A stretch of DNA of 64,000 bases from Virgibacillus sp. SK37 (GCF_000725285.1 NZ_CP007161.1:915911-979910), one strand, 5' to 3'. Positions 25,740 through 35,644 are shown, counted from the stretch's first letter. Notes: generated by a model from the sequence alone, not told the origin. Numbers and translations: made by a program.

Positions 25740-26599
25740 TATGGTTCTATATGAATTTGTGCATGGTTAATGTTATGTTTTTTATATAGGTATTCTTCTA
25801 TACGATCGGAAATATTGTGACTTTGTTCTACATTAAGCGCAGCATCTACAAGGATGGTAATATCAATGAAAGCTTGATTGCCATGAATTCTTCCCTTCAC
25901 ATCCACCACTTCTTTAACCTCAGGATCCCTTTTAACACTTTCTTTAATCTGTTTAATCTGCTTTTCATCAAAACCATCTGTCAATGTATGTGTAGAATCT
26001 CTAAAAATCTCCCAGGCAGTTTTACAAATAATGAAGCCAACAAGTAAGCCTGCTAATGGATCCAACCAGAAGAGCCCAAACTGAGAGCCGGTAATTCCGA
26101 TGAAAGCTCCTATACTCACAAGTGCATCTGAGCGGTTGTCCTGTGCAGCAGCAAATAATGAACTGCTCTGTATCTTGCGAGCAAGATTGACATTATATAA
26201 GTAAACCAAAAACATAACAATCGCAGCACCCAAGGCGGTCCATGCTGTTAACATAGTAGGTTGAGAAGCTTCGCCTAATAGCACTTTTTTAAATGTCTCC
26301 AAGATTACTTGTACACCGACCAACATCATCACAAATGCGGCAAATAATGATGCAATAGTTTCAGCTCTGTAATGTCCATAATGGTGATCTTCATCTGGAG
26401 GTTTCCTGGAAATTTTCAACCCAATTAACACAGCAACTGAAGCGATAACATCAGTAGTGTTATTTAGCCCGTCTGCTCGTAATGCATCTGAATTCCCTTC
26501 ATGAGCGATAATTAATTTTATAATTGCAAGACATAAATAGGTGATAATGCTGATCCAAGCACCCTTCTCACCCTTTTTTAAGTTATCCGAATGGTTCAT
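25733..26599 (-). CDS. Cation diffusion facilitator, probable Mn2+ exporter
   Basis: A 288-residue CDF protein: six helices (first at about 13-33) and a C-terminal cytoplasmic domain (about 205-288, VDVKGRIHGNQAFIDITI). The metal-site motifs read NNTTD in helix 2 and DNRSD in helix 5, i.e. N/D with D/D and no His; zinc CDFs usually have His there, and MntE/MneP/MneS-type manganese exporters do not. So Mn2+ is the likely cargo, by inference. HHYGHYRAE is the conserved loop. TGGAGGAAG precedes the ATG. Confidence 0.85.
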   Translation of the reverse strand: MNHSDNLKKGEKGAWISIITYLCLAIIKLIIAHEGNSDALRADGLNNTTDVIASVAVLIGLKISRKPPDEDHHYGHYRAETIASLFAAFVMMLVGVQVILETFKKVLLGEASQPTMLTAWTALGAAIVMFLVYLYNVNLARKIQSSSLFAAAQDNRSDALVSIGAFIGITGSQFGLFWLDPLAGLLVGFIICKTAWEIFRDSTHTLTDGFDEKQIKQIKESVKRDPEVKEVVDVKGRIHGNQAFIDITILVDAALNVEQSHNISDRIEEYLYKKHNINHAQIHIEPYK

Positions 26600-26847
26600 C
26601 TAGCTTCCTCCATTTACTACGTCTCTACATACTTACATAGTCTACCAAAAGCATGGTTGGTGGGTCTAGAGAAACAAACAATACCATGGCTATATGTATT
26701 GTAAGCAGATAAGTATGTTTCATACGGTAAACATTTCACAATCTATTAAGAAGCGTTTTAAATAATAATTAAACTTTTATATAAAAACTGTTGCAATTAT
26801 TCCAAAAATTATGGATAATAGTATTAAAGGACCGAGGGGGTCTTGAC

Positions 26848-27081
26848 ATGAAAAAGCAAAAAGTAGTATTTCGATTTCTAAGATATGAAGGTGAGAGTAA
26901 AACAGCTAAACGCGAGGTCTCGTTTGAACTTCAGCTTGCTTCCCGATTATTGTTAGACGAACTTTGCTTTAATGTAAATAAAAAGCGTCTTGAAGAAGCA
27001 ATCAATGATGCGATTGACACAGGTAATGAAAAATTGTTCATAAAATTAAGTAAAGAATATAGGCATTTTATTTGGGAATAA
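26848..27081 (+). CDS. IDEAL-domain protein
   Basis: A 77-residue protein. The C-terminal 45 residues (LLLDELCFNVNKKRLEEAINDAIDTGNEKLFIKLSKEY) fit the IDEAL domain, a short helical motif of Firmicutes. The N-terminus is a small beta-rich stretch. No function is known with certainty. ATG 26848 has GAGGGGGT before it. Confidence 0.75.
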   Translation: MKKQKVVFRFLRYEGESKTAKREVSFELQLASRLLLDELCFNVNKKRLEEAINDAIDTGNEKLFIKLSKEYRHFIWE

Positions 27082-27258
27082 ATTGGACTTTAAGAACCTT
27101 GCCTTTTTAAGAGGTGAGGTTCTTTGTATGTGCAGAAAAAAGATATTATAAGAAGAAGTTCTTTTTAATGAATTGGTTTCAGTTAATTTTAAAAATTTTA
27201 TAAAACTATGTGAGGTAAACTCTCATTCTGGTATGCTTACAAGTAAAGGGGGTTAATA

Positions 27259-28557
27259 ATGAGAAAGAAAACGGCTTTTAGCTGGATGCTTTATGACTTT
27301 GGAAATTCCGCATTTGCCACAACAATTATGGCTGCAGTCTTGCCTGTATTCTACTATGATGTAGCTGCTGTAGGGGTAAATGAGAATCTTGCCGCAAGTT
27401 TTTGGGGGTATTCTCAATCTATTGCTGTATTAATCGTAGCAATATTGGCACCTATTCTTGGAGCAATTAGCGATTATTCTGCTGCAAAGAAGAAATTTCT
27501 TCGTTTTTTTGCATATATGGGTATGATTGCAAGTATTCTTCTTGCATTCGTAGGGGAAGGAGATTATATATTTGCTTCTATTTTACTCATTGTAGGCACT
27601 ATTGGGTTTTCGGGAGGGAACGTTTTTTATGATGCCTTTCTTCCTGAAATTGCAAACGAAGATGAAATAGATAGAATTTCGACTGCGGGTTTCGCCTGGG
27701 GCTATATAGGCGGGGGTTTGTTATTAGCGATAAATATATTAATGATTTTAAAACATGATTGGTTTGGAATTCCAAATGCTACAGTTGCGAGTCAATTATC
27801 CTTTGCTACTGTAGGTGTATGGTGGTTTTTGTTTTCATTGCCATTGTTTAAAAATATTCAAGAAGAAAAAAAGGTTCAGGTTAGAAGAGAGCAGTCTTAT
27901 ATAGCAATTGGATTCACACGAGTCACATCGACATTTAAAGAAATAAAACAATACAAGCAATTATTAATTTTTCTATTAGCATTTTGGATGTACAATGATG
28001 GTATTTCAACTATCATAAAAATGGCTACCATTTATGGCAGGGATATTGGAATTGATGGAAATTCCTTAATTGCTGCTTTACTGATAACGCAATTTGTCGG
28101 TATCCCATTTACTTTTTTATTTGGTTCAATAGCAAAAAGGTTTACAGCTAAGAAGGCATTAACCTTTACACTCTATTTCTATATGGGAATAGTTGTACTT
28201 GGTTATTTCATGACTTCTGCCTTGCACTTTTACTTGCTGGCAGTATGCGTAGGTTTTGTGCAAGGTGGTGCGCAATCTTTAAGCAGGTCGATATTTGGCC
28301 GAATGGTACCAGATAATAAGCATGCTGAGTTCTTTGGTTTTTATGGTATATCTTCCAAGTTTGCCGCAATCTTTGGACCATTTTTATTTGCATTGGTTGG
28401 TCAGTTAACAGGTTCAAGTCGCTTAGGGATTATTTCCTTAATCGTATTTTTTATAGGTGGCATAATCTTATTAAAATTCGTTAACGTCGAGAAAGGTATG
28501 CAGGAAGCAGCACTTCAAACAAACGCTAAAGATAAGGTGGAAATAAGACCAAAATAA
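27259..28557 (+). CDS. MFS transporter, UMF1 (Atg22-like) family
   Basis: A 432-residue protein with twelve predicted helices and the UMF1 start KTAFSWMLYDFGNSAFATTIM. The family also has the stretch GNVFYDAFLPEIA and WMYNDGISTIIKMA. Cargo is unknown; amino-acid efflux is proposed for eukaryotic relatives. AAGGGGGT precedes the ATG. It stands alone and is followed by a strong hairpin. Confidence 0.85.
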   Translation: MRKKTAFSWMLYDFGNSAFATTIMAAVLPVFYYDVAAVGVNENLAASFWGYSQSIAVLIVAILAPILGAISDYSAAKKKFLRFFAYMGMIASILLAFVGEGDYIFASILLIVGTIGFSGGNVFYDAFLPEIANEDEIDRISTAGFAWGYIGGGLLLAINILMILKHDWFGIPNATVASQLSFATVGVWWFLFSLPLFKNIQEEKKVQVRREQSYIAIGFTRVTSTFKEIKQYKQLLIFLLAFWMYNDGISTIIKMATIYGRDIGIDGNSLIAALLITQFVGIPFTFLFGSIAKRFTAKKALTFTLYFYMGIVVLGYFMTSALHFYLLAVCVGFVQGGAQSLSRSIFGRMVPDNKHAEFFGFYGISSKFAAIFGPFLFALVGQLTGSSRLGIISLIVFFIGGIILLKFVNVEKGMQEAALQTNAKDKVEIRPK

Positions 28558-28565
28558 AAATTAAA

Positions 28566-28603
28566 CTAATAAGGAGGACCAGTCGTTTGGTCCTCCTTAT
28601 TAG
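28566..28603 (+). terminator. Hairpin after the UMF1 gene
   Basis: Perfect 16-bp stem (28566-28581 with 28588-28603), loop GTCGTT. The T tract after it is weak, so efficiency is uncertain. Confidence 0.6.
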
Positions 28604-28664
28604 TTGCTTGGGAAACTTAGGTAACTACAAAATTTAGAACCCGGGGACAATCTTTATTAGCTCA

Positions 28665-29576
28665 TCATACAATCGGTTCTGCATATCGATTTTCAAGCTG
28701 AAGTGATAAAGGTTTTCCGGTATCATAAGAAATATCGCCAATTAGCTCATGTAGGTACTTGCTTGACGTATCTTTATTATTCCAATAACGCTGTACCTCA
28801 GATAATATCTCAAACCCCTCTGCCTTTGCCTGACTGTAAAGATCCATAAAACTGTCTGTAAAACGCTCGTTTGTTGCCGGGTGATTCCAAGTTTTGTTCT
28901 TCATATTTAAATAATCTTTCTTGTTTTGAATCGGTTGATGGGAAAAGGAAGAGATTAAGTTACTAAAAAGAACATTTTTCCAACCATATGGATCAGATAG
29001 GAGGCGTAGAGCAAGTTTCATATCTCTGTAGGATTTCTGAATATAACGATGTGATTCTTGTTTAATTTGAGAATAGTTTCTTCGTATCGCTTCATCTAAA
29101 AAGTCACATAATTCCCTATCTAAAGATAACCCAACATCAATCTCTTTATAAACTGGTGATTTCCATGTTTTTAGATTATGATATTTCTCCATAAGCAATG
29201 TATCAATAATTACTTCGAGTTTTTGGTGTTTATTCCCATCATAACCCGCTCTGTAATGGATGTAAGGATGGGTGTTCCTGTCAAGAATATGGTGTGTGAT
29301 AAAACCATATACATATGCTTTTATATGTTCACTCTTATTTTTAGCGGAAGTAATCAGATCAACTAAAAAATCTCCACATTTTTCTGTGTGCAGTAAATTC
29401 CCAATCTCCTGTACAGGTCCTTCTTTAATCCATGGCCAAAAGTTATGATAAAAAAATGGGTCAGGACCTTGAGCACCCAATTTCATGTAGTTTTCATACT
29501 TCGAAAACGGATAGGGTTTCTTTACAGCATCAGCAACCTCTTCACAAAAAAGTATGTGTGTCCAGATGTTTGGCAT
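28665..29576 (-). CDS. Zinc-dependent phospholipase C family protein
   Basis: A 303-residue cytoplasmic protein starting MPNIWTHILFCEEV. The layout of Trp/His/Asp residues (WTHILF, GAQGPDPFFYH, YGFITHHILDRNTHPYIHYRAG, HQKLEVIIDTLL) matches the Zn-dependent phospholipase C/S1-P1-like fold as found in uncharacterised Firmicute proteins. Without a signal peptide it is not a secreted toxin-type enzyme; the true substrate is open. ATG 29576 has AGGAGGAGG; the longer frame to 29699 lacks a site. Confidence 0.78.
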   Translation of the reverse strand: MPNIWTHILFCEEVADAVKKPYPFSKYENYMKLGAQGPDPFFYHNFWPWIKEGPVQEIGNLLHTEKCGDFLVDLITSAKNKSEHIKAYVYGFITHHILDRNTHPYIHYRAGYDGNKHQKLEVIIDTLLMEKYHNLKTWKSPVYKEIDVGLSLDRELCDFLDEAIRRNYSQIKQESHRYIQKSYRDMKLALRLLSDPYGWKNVLFSNLISSFSHQPIQNKKDYLNMKNKTWNHPATNERFTDSFMDLYSQAKAEGFEILSEVQRYWNNKDTSSKYLHELIGDISYDTGKPLSLQLENRYAEPIV

Positions 29577-29854
29577 AGAGTAATCCTCCTCCTGAATTAT
29601 TTTTAGATGGAAGACCTCTATTTGTATTTCATTCCTTCTAAAATTAGTTCCAACTATTTTCTTTTGTCTTCCAGTATATACTAATACACTCTTAAACAAG
29701 TATAAAAGAAAACCATCTTATATGGAAAGCGGAATAGGTACAATTTTGTGTCAATAAAAAATCCGCTAAGCTTTTCTTTCTTTTCATATCTATATTTTTT
29801 GGTACAATAGAAGAAGATTTAAAACAAGTATTTATACATAGGGAGGAACCATCG

Positions 29855-31240
29855 ATGGAATATCGCGTGGAAAGAGATACAATTGGGGAAATTAACGTAC
29901 CAGCAGATAAGTATTGGGGTGCACAGACACAGAGAAGTAAACAAAACTTTCCTATTGGAACTGAAAAAATGCCAAATGAAATTATTAAAGCGTTTGCTAT
30001 TTTAAAGAAAAGTGCAGCAAAAGCTAACAGTGACTTGGGTTTATTAGATGCTAAGAAAGCAGAAGCGATCGAGTATGCAGCTGACCAAGTTTTAGAAGAA
30101 CAATTAAATGATCATTTTCCTTTGGTTGTTTGGCAAACAGGCAGTGGTACCCAGTCTAATATGAATGTAAATGAAGTGATTGCTCATGTTGGAAATAAAT
30201 GGCTAGAGAAGCAGGACAGTGATATTACTTTACATCCAAATGACGATGTGAATAAGTCACAGAGCTCGAATGACACTTATCCAACAGCTATGCACATTGC
30301 ATCCGTTTTAAAAATGGAAGATGTCGTATTACCTGCAATTAGAACATTAAAAGATACATTAAAAGTAAAAATGGATCAGTTCCAGGATATAGTGAAAATA
30401 GGGCGCACTCATTTACAAGATGCTACTCCACTCACACTGGGGCAAGAAATCAGCGGGTGGCATCGAATGCTTGAAAAGTCAGAGTCCATGGTGGAAGAAA
30501 GCCTTCACTATTTGAAGGAGTTAGCTATTGGTGGTACAGCTGTAGGGACAGGATTGAACGCACATCCTGAATTCTCAAATCGCGTTTGTGAAGCTATCAA
30601 TAATTTTACTGGTAAGAACTTTATTTCTGCTCCAAATAAGTTTCATGCGTTGACAAGCCATGACGAAACTGTATACGCACATGGTGCATTAAAAGCTTTA
30701 GCAGCAGATATGATGAAAATTGCTAACGATGTCCGTTGGCTAGCTAGTGGTCCACGTTGTGGTATTGGCGAAATTACTATACCTGCTAATGAACCTGGAA
30801 GTTCCATTATGCCAGGTAAAGTAAACCCAACACAGAGTGAGGCTGTAACAATGGTTGCAGCACAAGTAATGGGGAATGACGCTACAATTGGTTTTGCGGC
30901 AAGTCAGGGAAACTTTGAGTTAAATGTATTCAAGCCAGTGATTGCTTTTAACTTCTTACAATCATGCCAAATTTTAGCGGATAGTATTGTTTCTTTTGAT
31001 GAGCGTTGTGCACAAGGCATTGAACCTAATCATGAACAAATTGAAAAATACCTTAATGACTCGCTTATGCTTGTAACAGCATTAAATCCGCACATCGGTT
31101 ATGAAAATGCTGCGAAAATTGCTAAAAAAGCATTTGAAGATAATTCTACACTAAAAGAAACTGCGGTGGAGCTAGGATTATTAACAGAAGAAGAGTTTGA
31201 GAAGTATGTTAAACCAGAAGAAATGACTTACCCAAAATAA
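29855..31240 (+). CDS. fumC: Fumarate hydratase class II
   Basis: A 461-residue homotetrameric enzyme converting fumarate to malate in the TCA cycle. Family signature [13 protein letters not shown] near 318-330, substrate-loop residues [14 protein letters not shown] (about 97-110), SSNDTYPTA and the catalytic-histidine motif GRTHLQDA are all present. No iron-sulfur cysteines, as expected for class II. GGGAGGAACC precedes the ATG. Single gene with a terminator. Confidence 0.96.
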   Translation: MEYRVERDTIGEINVPADKYWGAQTQRSKQNFPIGTEKMPNEIIKAFAILKKSAAKANSDLGLLDAKKAEAIEYAADQVLEEQLNDHFPLVVWQTGSGTQSNMNVNEVIAHVGNKWLEKQDSDITLHPNDDVNKSQSSNDTYPTAMHIASVLKMEDVVLPAIRTLKDTLKVKMDQFQDIVKIGRTHLQDATPLTLGQEISGWHRMLEKSESMVEESLHYLKELAIGGTAVGTGLNAHPEFSNRVCEAINNFTGKNFISAPNKFHALTSHDETVYAHGALKALAADMMKIANDVRWLASGPRCGIGEITIPANEPGSSIMPGKVNPTQSEAVTMVAAQVMGNDATIGFAASQGNFELNVFKPVIAFNFLQSCQILADSIVSFDERCAQGIEPNHEQIEKYLNDSLMLVTALNPHIGYENAAKIAKKAFEDNSTLKETAVELGLLTEEEFEKYVKPEEMTYPK

Positions 31241-31250
31241 AATATGCTTA

Positions 31251-31281
31251 CTAAAAAGCCCATCATTGATGGGTTTTTTAG
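31251..31281 (+). terminator. Intrinsic terminator of fumC
   Basis: AAAAAGCCCATCA / TGATGGGTTTTTT stem, 1-base loop in the minimal fold (larger in practice), T6. Confidence 0.8.
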
Positions 31282-31449
31282 TTTGCACCAATGCCGATCC
31301 ACCATACTTTCGTTAAGACCAGTTTGTACGTTACTAATCGGGTACTTAAGCTTTTTTCTTATATGGAAACATAGCTACAATTTACCAATATTATTTCGTA
31401 ATAAGATATGGGATTCTGCTTACACTATCTAGTACAGGAGGTGATAGAC

Positions 31450-31656
31450 ATGGCTAATAACAACAATTCAAACCAATTAGTAGTTCCAGGAGTACAACAA
31501 GCTCTTGATCAAATGAAGTATGAAATCGCTACTGAGTTTGGTGTAAACCTTGGTGCTGACACTACTTCTCGTGCTAACGGTTCTGTTGGTGGAGAAATCA
31601 CAAAGCGTCTTGTACAAACTGCTCAGCAACAAATGAGTGGCGGACAATACAAATAA
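31450..31656 (+). CDS. Alpha/beta-type small acid-soluble spore protein
   Basis: A 68-residue SASP with [29 protein letters not shown], including the germination-protease site around TEFG and the DNA-binding end GEITKRLVQ. It coats spore DNA against UV and is degraded at germination. In B. subtilis sspB lies in the matching yhe region. ATG 31450 follows ACAGGAGGTGAT. A forespore promoter (sigmaG type) would be expected in 31282-31430 but I cannot place it with confidence. Confidence 0.93.
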   Translation: MANNNNSNQLVVPGVQQALDQMKYEIATEFGVNLGADTTSRANGSVGGEITKRLVQTAQQQMSGGQYK

Positions 31657-31666
31657 TGATGGTTAA

Positions 31667-31701
31667 GGGGAAAGCCTTCAAGGCTTTCCCCCCGTTTTTT
31701 T
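31667..31701 (+). terminator. Intrinsic terminator of the SASP gene
   Basis: GGGGAAAGCCT / AGGCTTTCCCC, 3-base loop, T7. Confidence 0.88.
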
Positions 31702-31750
31702 AAAGCAGAATATATAAATTTAACTCCTACAGATTCTTTTGCTGCTTGTT

Positions 31751-32848
31751 TTATCTAATTCTCAGCTCTGTTTCAGCATCAAAGAAATGAGCACTATTCA
31801 TATCAAAAGCGAGCGTGATGCTTTCTCCGCCATTTATATCTGTTCGGGAATCAACTCTTGCAACGAAATCCTGGTCATTTATTTTAGAATACAAGTAAGA
31901 CTCAGCTCCCATTAATTCTGCAACATCAATTGTTGCAGTTATGGCAGTGTCGCTGGATGCATTAATAAATGCTGGTTCATCATGGATATCTTCCGGACGA
32001 ACACCAAGAATAACCTCTTTACCAACATAATTTTGCTGACGAAGTGTTTTCATTTTCCCTTCTGGCACTTTTACTTTTATATCCTCTAACTCAAAGTGAC
32101 TTTCCGTTAATTTGCCTGTGAAAAAGTTCATAGATGGAGAACCGATAAATCCACCGACAAAGACATTTTCCGGATTATCATAAACATCTTTTGGTGCACC
32201 AACCTGTTGAATAATCCCATCCTTCATAACTACAAGACGAGTTGCCATTGTCATTGCTTCTGTTTGGTCGTGTGTTACATAGATTGTTGTTGTTTGCAGA
32301 CGTTGGTGTAACTTTTGAATTTCCGCACGCATTTGTACACGGAGCTTCGCATCTAAGTTGGATAGAGGTTCATCCATTAAGAATACTTTCGCATCTCGGA
32401 CAATTGCTCTTCCAAGCGCAACACGCTGTCTTTGCCCGCCAGAAAGTGCTTTAGGCTTACGGTCAAGGTATGCTTCCAAACCAAGTATTTTTGCTGCGTT
32501 TTTAACCCGGTTATCAATTTCGTCCTTTTTAAATTTACGAAGCTTCAATCCAAACGCCATATTATCATACACATTCATGTGGGGATATAGTGCATAGTTT
32601 TGGAATACCATTGCAATGTCACGATCTTTAGGGGCTACATCATTCATTTTTTTATCATCAATGTATAGCTCTCCACCGGTAATTTCTTCTAAACCTGCAA
32701 TCATTCGTAATGTGGTTGATTTCCCACATCCGGAAGGTCCGACAAATACGATGAATTCCTTATCTTGGATATGAAGATTAAAATCATCCACAGCGACAAC
32801 CTTTTTATCATATGATTTTTGAATATGTTCTAAACGTAACTCAGCCAT
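31751..32848 (-). CDS. msmX: Multi-sugar ABC importer ATPase, MsmX/UgpC type
   Basis: A 365-residue ATPase of the carbohydrate-uptake type 1 family. Walker A GPSGCGKST (36-44), signature LSGGQRQR, Walker B VFLMDEPLSNLDA, and a C-terminal OB-type regulatory domain (about 235-365, with GVRPEDIHDEP). MsmX energises several sugar importers encoded elsewhere, which fits its isolation here. GGAGGAG precedes the ATG, and a cre-like site lies just before that, indicating CcpA control. Confidence 0.93.
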   Translation of the reverse strand: MAELRLEHIQKSYDKKVVAVDDFNLHIQDKEFIVFVGPSGCGKSTTLRMIAGLEEITGGELYIDDKKMNDVAPKDRDIAMVFQNYALYPHMNVYDNMAFGLKLRKFKKDEIDNRVKNAAKILGLEAYLDRKPKALSGGQRQRVALGRAIVRDAKVFLMDEPLSNLDAKLRVQMRAEIQKLHQRLQTTTIYVTHDQTEAMTMATRLVVMKDGIIQQVGAPKDVYDNPENVFVGGFIGSPSMNFFTGKLTESHFELEDIKVKVPEGKMKTLRQQNYVGKEVILGVRPEDIHDEPAFINASSDTAITATIDVAELMGAESYLYSKINDQDFVARVDSRTDINGGESITLAFDMNSAHFFDAETELRIR

Positions 32849-32865
32849 TTTTTCTCCTCCAATTA

Positions 32866-32879
32866 TGTAAACGCTTTTA
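32866..32879 (-). promoter_or_regulatory. cre site (CcpA) upstream of msmX
   Basis: TGTAAACGCTTTTA read on the plus strand differs from the TGWAANCGNTNWCA consensus at one position. It is 18 bases before the msmX start, so bound CcpA would block transcription. Confidence 0.65.
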
Positions 32880-32938
32880 TTAGTATTTATTATATAAATG
32901 AATCAGAAAAATAAAAATAGTAAACATGCACAAAGTTT

Positions 32939-33835
32939 TTATCTTTCCCTGTGCATGTTTACCAAAATCGTTAAGTAAACTGTAAATGCCTGATGAAACT
33001 CCCTTAAATCAATACCTGTTTTATCAAAAAATTTATCCAACCGGTATTGTAGGCTGTTTCGGTGCATATGTAATTCTTTAGCTGCTACGGAAACATTTAA
33101 GTTACATTGAAAAAATGTAAGTATTTCACGTAACAAATCCATATCAGTTCTGCACTCTTTTAATATTAAAGATATAAGCTCTTCTTGAAATGGCTCTTCC
33201 ATTCGCTCAATGAGAAGAGAAGGTACTGCTTCAGCAAAGCTGATTACTTGCTTTCCTGTGCCCATGAATGCGGTACGGGCACTATCTATTAGCGTCTTAT
33301 AATGTGTGCTGGCGTTGGCGATAGATGTCATATAAGGTCCAACTAGGAAACTAATTTTCACATAAAGATCACTCATTAGAACATCAATAATTTGTTCATA
33401 GGAAACCCACTCATCAGTCGATGTACTAATCTCCTCAATAAGAATCCCTTCATTTTCATTTTCCCATAGTATTGGTATGGAACAAGAAAAAAGTGCTTCC
33501 ATGGATTCTTTAAATTTTTGGGGGCTAATCTGATTATGTTTGAATATAAAGTAAACAAACCTAAATGACTTGGAGGGGGCTTGCAACTCTCTCCTCTCAT
33601 TATTAATAATTTTTAGCCATTTAACTTCCTCAGATGTAGGAGCAGGAAATTGAATCGAATATGGCTGCAGAAAAGTATGTAGTATGTTATTTTCCTTTGC
33701 AGTAAGTTCCTTTTTCTCTATACCTATAATGTCTTTGTTATTGGTAATAAACCATTTATATGCGTCAGAAGGGTATTGCTTATGGGCTTCATATATGATG
33801 AGAGAAGGAAAGATACGTTTAAGTTGTTGAATCAT
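32939..33835 (-). CDS. PucR/CdaR-type transcriptional regulator
   Basis: A 298-residue protein whose last 60 residues form the PucR-type helix-turn-helix (FFQCNLNVSVAAKELHMHRNSLQYRLDKFFDKTGIDLREF). The N-terminal 220 residues have no clear ligand domain by eye; CdaR relatives sense sugar acids. It lies upstream of msmX on the same strand, with the msmX cre site between, so a role in sugar control is a fair guess. The start ATG at 33835 follows GGAGGTTTCGAA. Confidence 0.78.
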   Translation of the reverse strand: MIQQLKRIFPSLIIYEAHKQYPSDAYKWFITNNKDIIGIEKKELTAKENNILHTFLQPYSIQFPAPTSEEVKWLKIINNERRELQAPSKSFRFVYFIFKHNQISPQKFKESMEALFSCSIPILWENENEGILIEEISTSTDEWVSYEQIIDVLMSDLYVKISFLVGPYMTSIANASTHYKTLIDSARTAFMGTGKQVISFAEAVPSLLIERMEEPFQEELISLILKECRTDMDLLREILTFFQCNLNVSVAAKELHMHRNSLQYRLDKFFDKTGIDLREFHQAFTVYLTILVNMHRER

Positions 33836-33992
33836 TTCGAAACCTCCACAATTATGACTATGTATAATTATAGCAATAGTTTAACCATTTAAAAATAAGA
33901 AAGGTAAATTACATGATACTTTTAAATGCTATACAGGAATCAACACGTTTGTTATAGTGAGTAGGAGTAAGAAAAACGGAGGAGGAAATTTT

Positions 33993-34352
33993 GTGCCTAA
34001 CATTTATGATAGTGCTTATGATTTAGAGAAAGCAATACGCGAAAGTGAAGAATTTAAAGATTTGAAAAACGCTTATGATGCGGTAATGAATGATCCAACT
34101 GCAAAGCAAATGTTCGAAAACTTCCGTGATACTCAAATGGCACTACAAGAAAAACAGATGCAAGGTCAGGAAATCACTGAGGAAGAAGTGGAAAAAGCAC
34201 GCCAAGTTGTAGAGCTTGTCCAACAACATGAAGAGATTTCAAAGTTAATGGAGCAAGAACAGCGCCTTAATTTAGTTATCAATGATGTCAGCCGTATTAT
34301 TACAAAGCCTTTAGAGGAATTATACGGTATGCCGGAGGAGCCAACTGAATAA
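33993..34352 (+). CDS. yheA: YlbF/YmcA-family protein YheA
   Basis: A 119-residue, mostly helical acidic protein of the YlbF family (NIYDSAYDLEKAIRESEEFKDLKNAYDAV, then MFENFRDTQMALQEKQMQGQEI). Its relatives YlbF, YmcA and YaaT form a complex that acts on RNase Y and phosphorelay; YheA is a paralogue of unknown role. GTG 33993 follows GGAGGAGG; the longer frame from 33957 contains this site and is rejected. Confidence 0.88.
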   Translation: MPNIYDSAYDLEKAIRESEEFKDLKNAYDAVMNDPTAKQMFENFRDTQMALQEKQMQGQEITEEEVEKARQVVELVQQHEEISKLMEQEQRLNLVINDVSRIITKPLEELYGMPEEPTE

Positions 34353-34378
34353 CACTGCTTCCATGAGAGAAAGAACTC

Positions 34379-34407
34379 AAAACCTGCAATGTATTTTGCA
34401 GGTTTTT
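34379..34407 (+). terminator. Intrinsic terminator of yheA
   Basis: AAAACCTGCAA / TTGCAGGTTTT with T7. Confidence 0.85.
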
Positions 34408-34567
34408 TTGATGCTTTAAAAAGAGTAATAACTAAAAACAAGGTATTGCTTTAATCTGGAAAGTTATAATCGTATTTTGTGATTATTATTAGAGTATGCA
34501 GGATTTTCTATAGATGAAATAGAACTCATAGTAGGAAGTCTATTTTATCTGTAAAGGGGTTTTGTAA

Positions 34568-35338
34568 ATGAGTACTGTAATATATGAATCAAGAAACAAT
34601 GTTTCCTATATTTATTTGAATCGCCCGGAGAGGTATAATGCGCTAAATAAAGAGATGCTTGAGGATTTATTTATTGTACTTGAAAAAGTTGAAAAAAATG
34701 AAGACAGAGTTATTATCCTCTCTGGAAAAGGAAACGCTTTTTGCGCAGGCGGAGATATTGGAATGATGGAAGACTTTGCCGAGAAGAAGTTTTTCGATGA
34801 GGTAATGGACTTAATTGGAAAAGTAGCATTAAAGCTATATATGATGCCAAAAATTGTCGTATCAGCAATTCAGGGCTCAGCAGCGGGATTAGGATTGAGT
34901 TTAGCTTTGACTGCAGACTATGTGGTAGCACAAAAGGAAGCGAAGTTGGGTATGCTTTTCATTGGTATAGGATTAGCTCCGGATGGAGGAGGACATTTTT
35001 TTATAAAGGAAAGGCTTGGTACGCAAATGGCGAAACAGTTTATCTGGGGGTTGAAGCAGGTTGATGGCACCCAGGCAAAAAGTATGGGTCTTGTAGATAT
35101 GATTACAGAGGATTCTGTTGGGGAATATACAGCCCAATTCGCTGCTAAGCTAATGACAACACCTCTGAAAGCTATGTTAAAAACAAAAATGTTATACCAC
35201 TCTAAAAACAAAGAGGAATTGGTTTATTATCTAGATGAAGAGCATAGAATCCAATGGGAGCTTAGAAATACAAAGGATCATCAGGAAGGTGTTCAGGCAT
35301 TTCTTGAAAAAAGAAAGCCACATTTTAAAGGGAATTAA
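34568..35338 (+). CDS. yhaR: Enoyl-CoA hydratase/isomerase family protein YhaR
   Basis: A 256-residue crotonase-fold enzyme. Oxyanion-hole segments are GNAFCAGGDIGMM (about 57-69) and GSAAGLGLSLALTADY (about 101-116); FIGIGLAPDGGGHFF has Asp where many hydratases carry the second catalytic Glu. It should act on acyl-CoA, but the substrate is not known. GGGG lies 10 bases before the ATG. It is the yhaR counterpart by position. Confidence 0.87.
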   Translation: MSTVIYESRNNVSYIYLNRPERYNALNKEMLEDLFIVLEKVEKNEDRVIILSGKGNAFCAGGDIGMMEDFAEKKFFDEVMDLIGKVALKLYMMPKIVVSAIQGSAAGLGLSLALTADYVVAQKEAKLGMLFIGIGLAPDGGGHFFIKERLGTQMAKQFIWGLKQVDGTQAKSMGLVDMITEDSVGEYTAQFAAKLMTTPLKAMLKTKMLYHSKNKEELVYYLDEEHRIQWELRNTKDHQEGVQAFLEKRKPHFKGN

Positions 35339-35377
35339 TGTGTTTGTAGAGAAAGCATAAAAAGTAAGGAGAAAATA

Positions 35378-35420
35378 GCCGAACTACTTCGGATAATAGA
35401 AGATACGAAAGAAGTTCGGC
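35378..35420. terminator. Terminator between yhaR and yhzD
   Basis: GCCGAACT / AGTTCGGC outer stem with inner ACTTCG/CGAAAG; lies between convergent genes. T tract is weak on both sides. Confidence 0.6.
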
Positions 35421-35458
35421 ATTTACTTCAATTAAAAGTACTTATCACTTAAACTGCA

Positions 35459-35644
35459 TTATCTGTGAAACAAAATAAGCTTAGCCTCTGGTGATACACA
35501 GCGATGTGTATGTTCATTATAGCCTTCTTCAGACAACCGTGCCTGCCCAACTTCTTTTGCTTCTTCATCTGTTTTAGCAGTGAATGATTCATCAAGTAAC
35601 TTATCACCTGTTTGATCAAAAACCGTTAAATTATAAGTTCTCAT
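35459..35644 (-). CDS. yhzD: YhzD-like small protein
   Basis: A 61-residue protein (MRTYNLTVFDQTGDKLLDESF ... THRCVSPEAKLILFHR) with the same length and ends as B. subtilis YhzD. Soluble, no motif of known function. AAGGAGGAA precedes the ATG. Located between yhaR and yhaQ as in Bacillus. Confidence 0.85.
   Translation of the reverse strand: MRTYNLTVFDQTGDKLLDESFTAKTDEEAKEVGQARLSEEGYNEHTHRCVSPEAKLILFHR

Noticed and set aside
27091-27126. Terminator after the IDEAL gene
   Set aside because: Only a 7-bp AAGAACC/GGTTCTT stem with a long loop and a poor T tract; not strong enough to list.
31244-31432. 62-codon ORF between fumC and the SASP gene
   Set aside because: Starts inside the fumC terminator and has no ribosome site.
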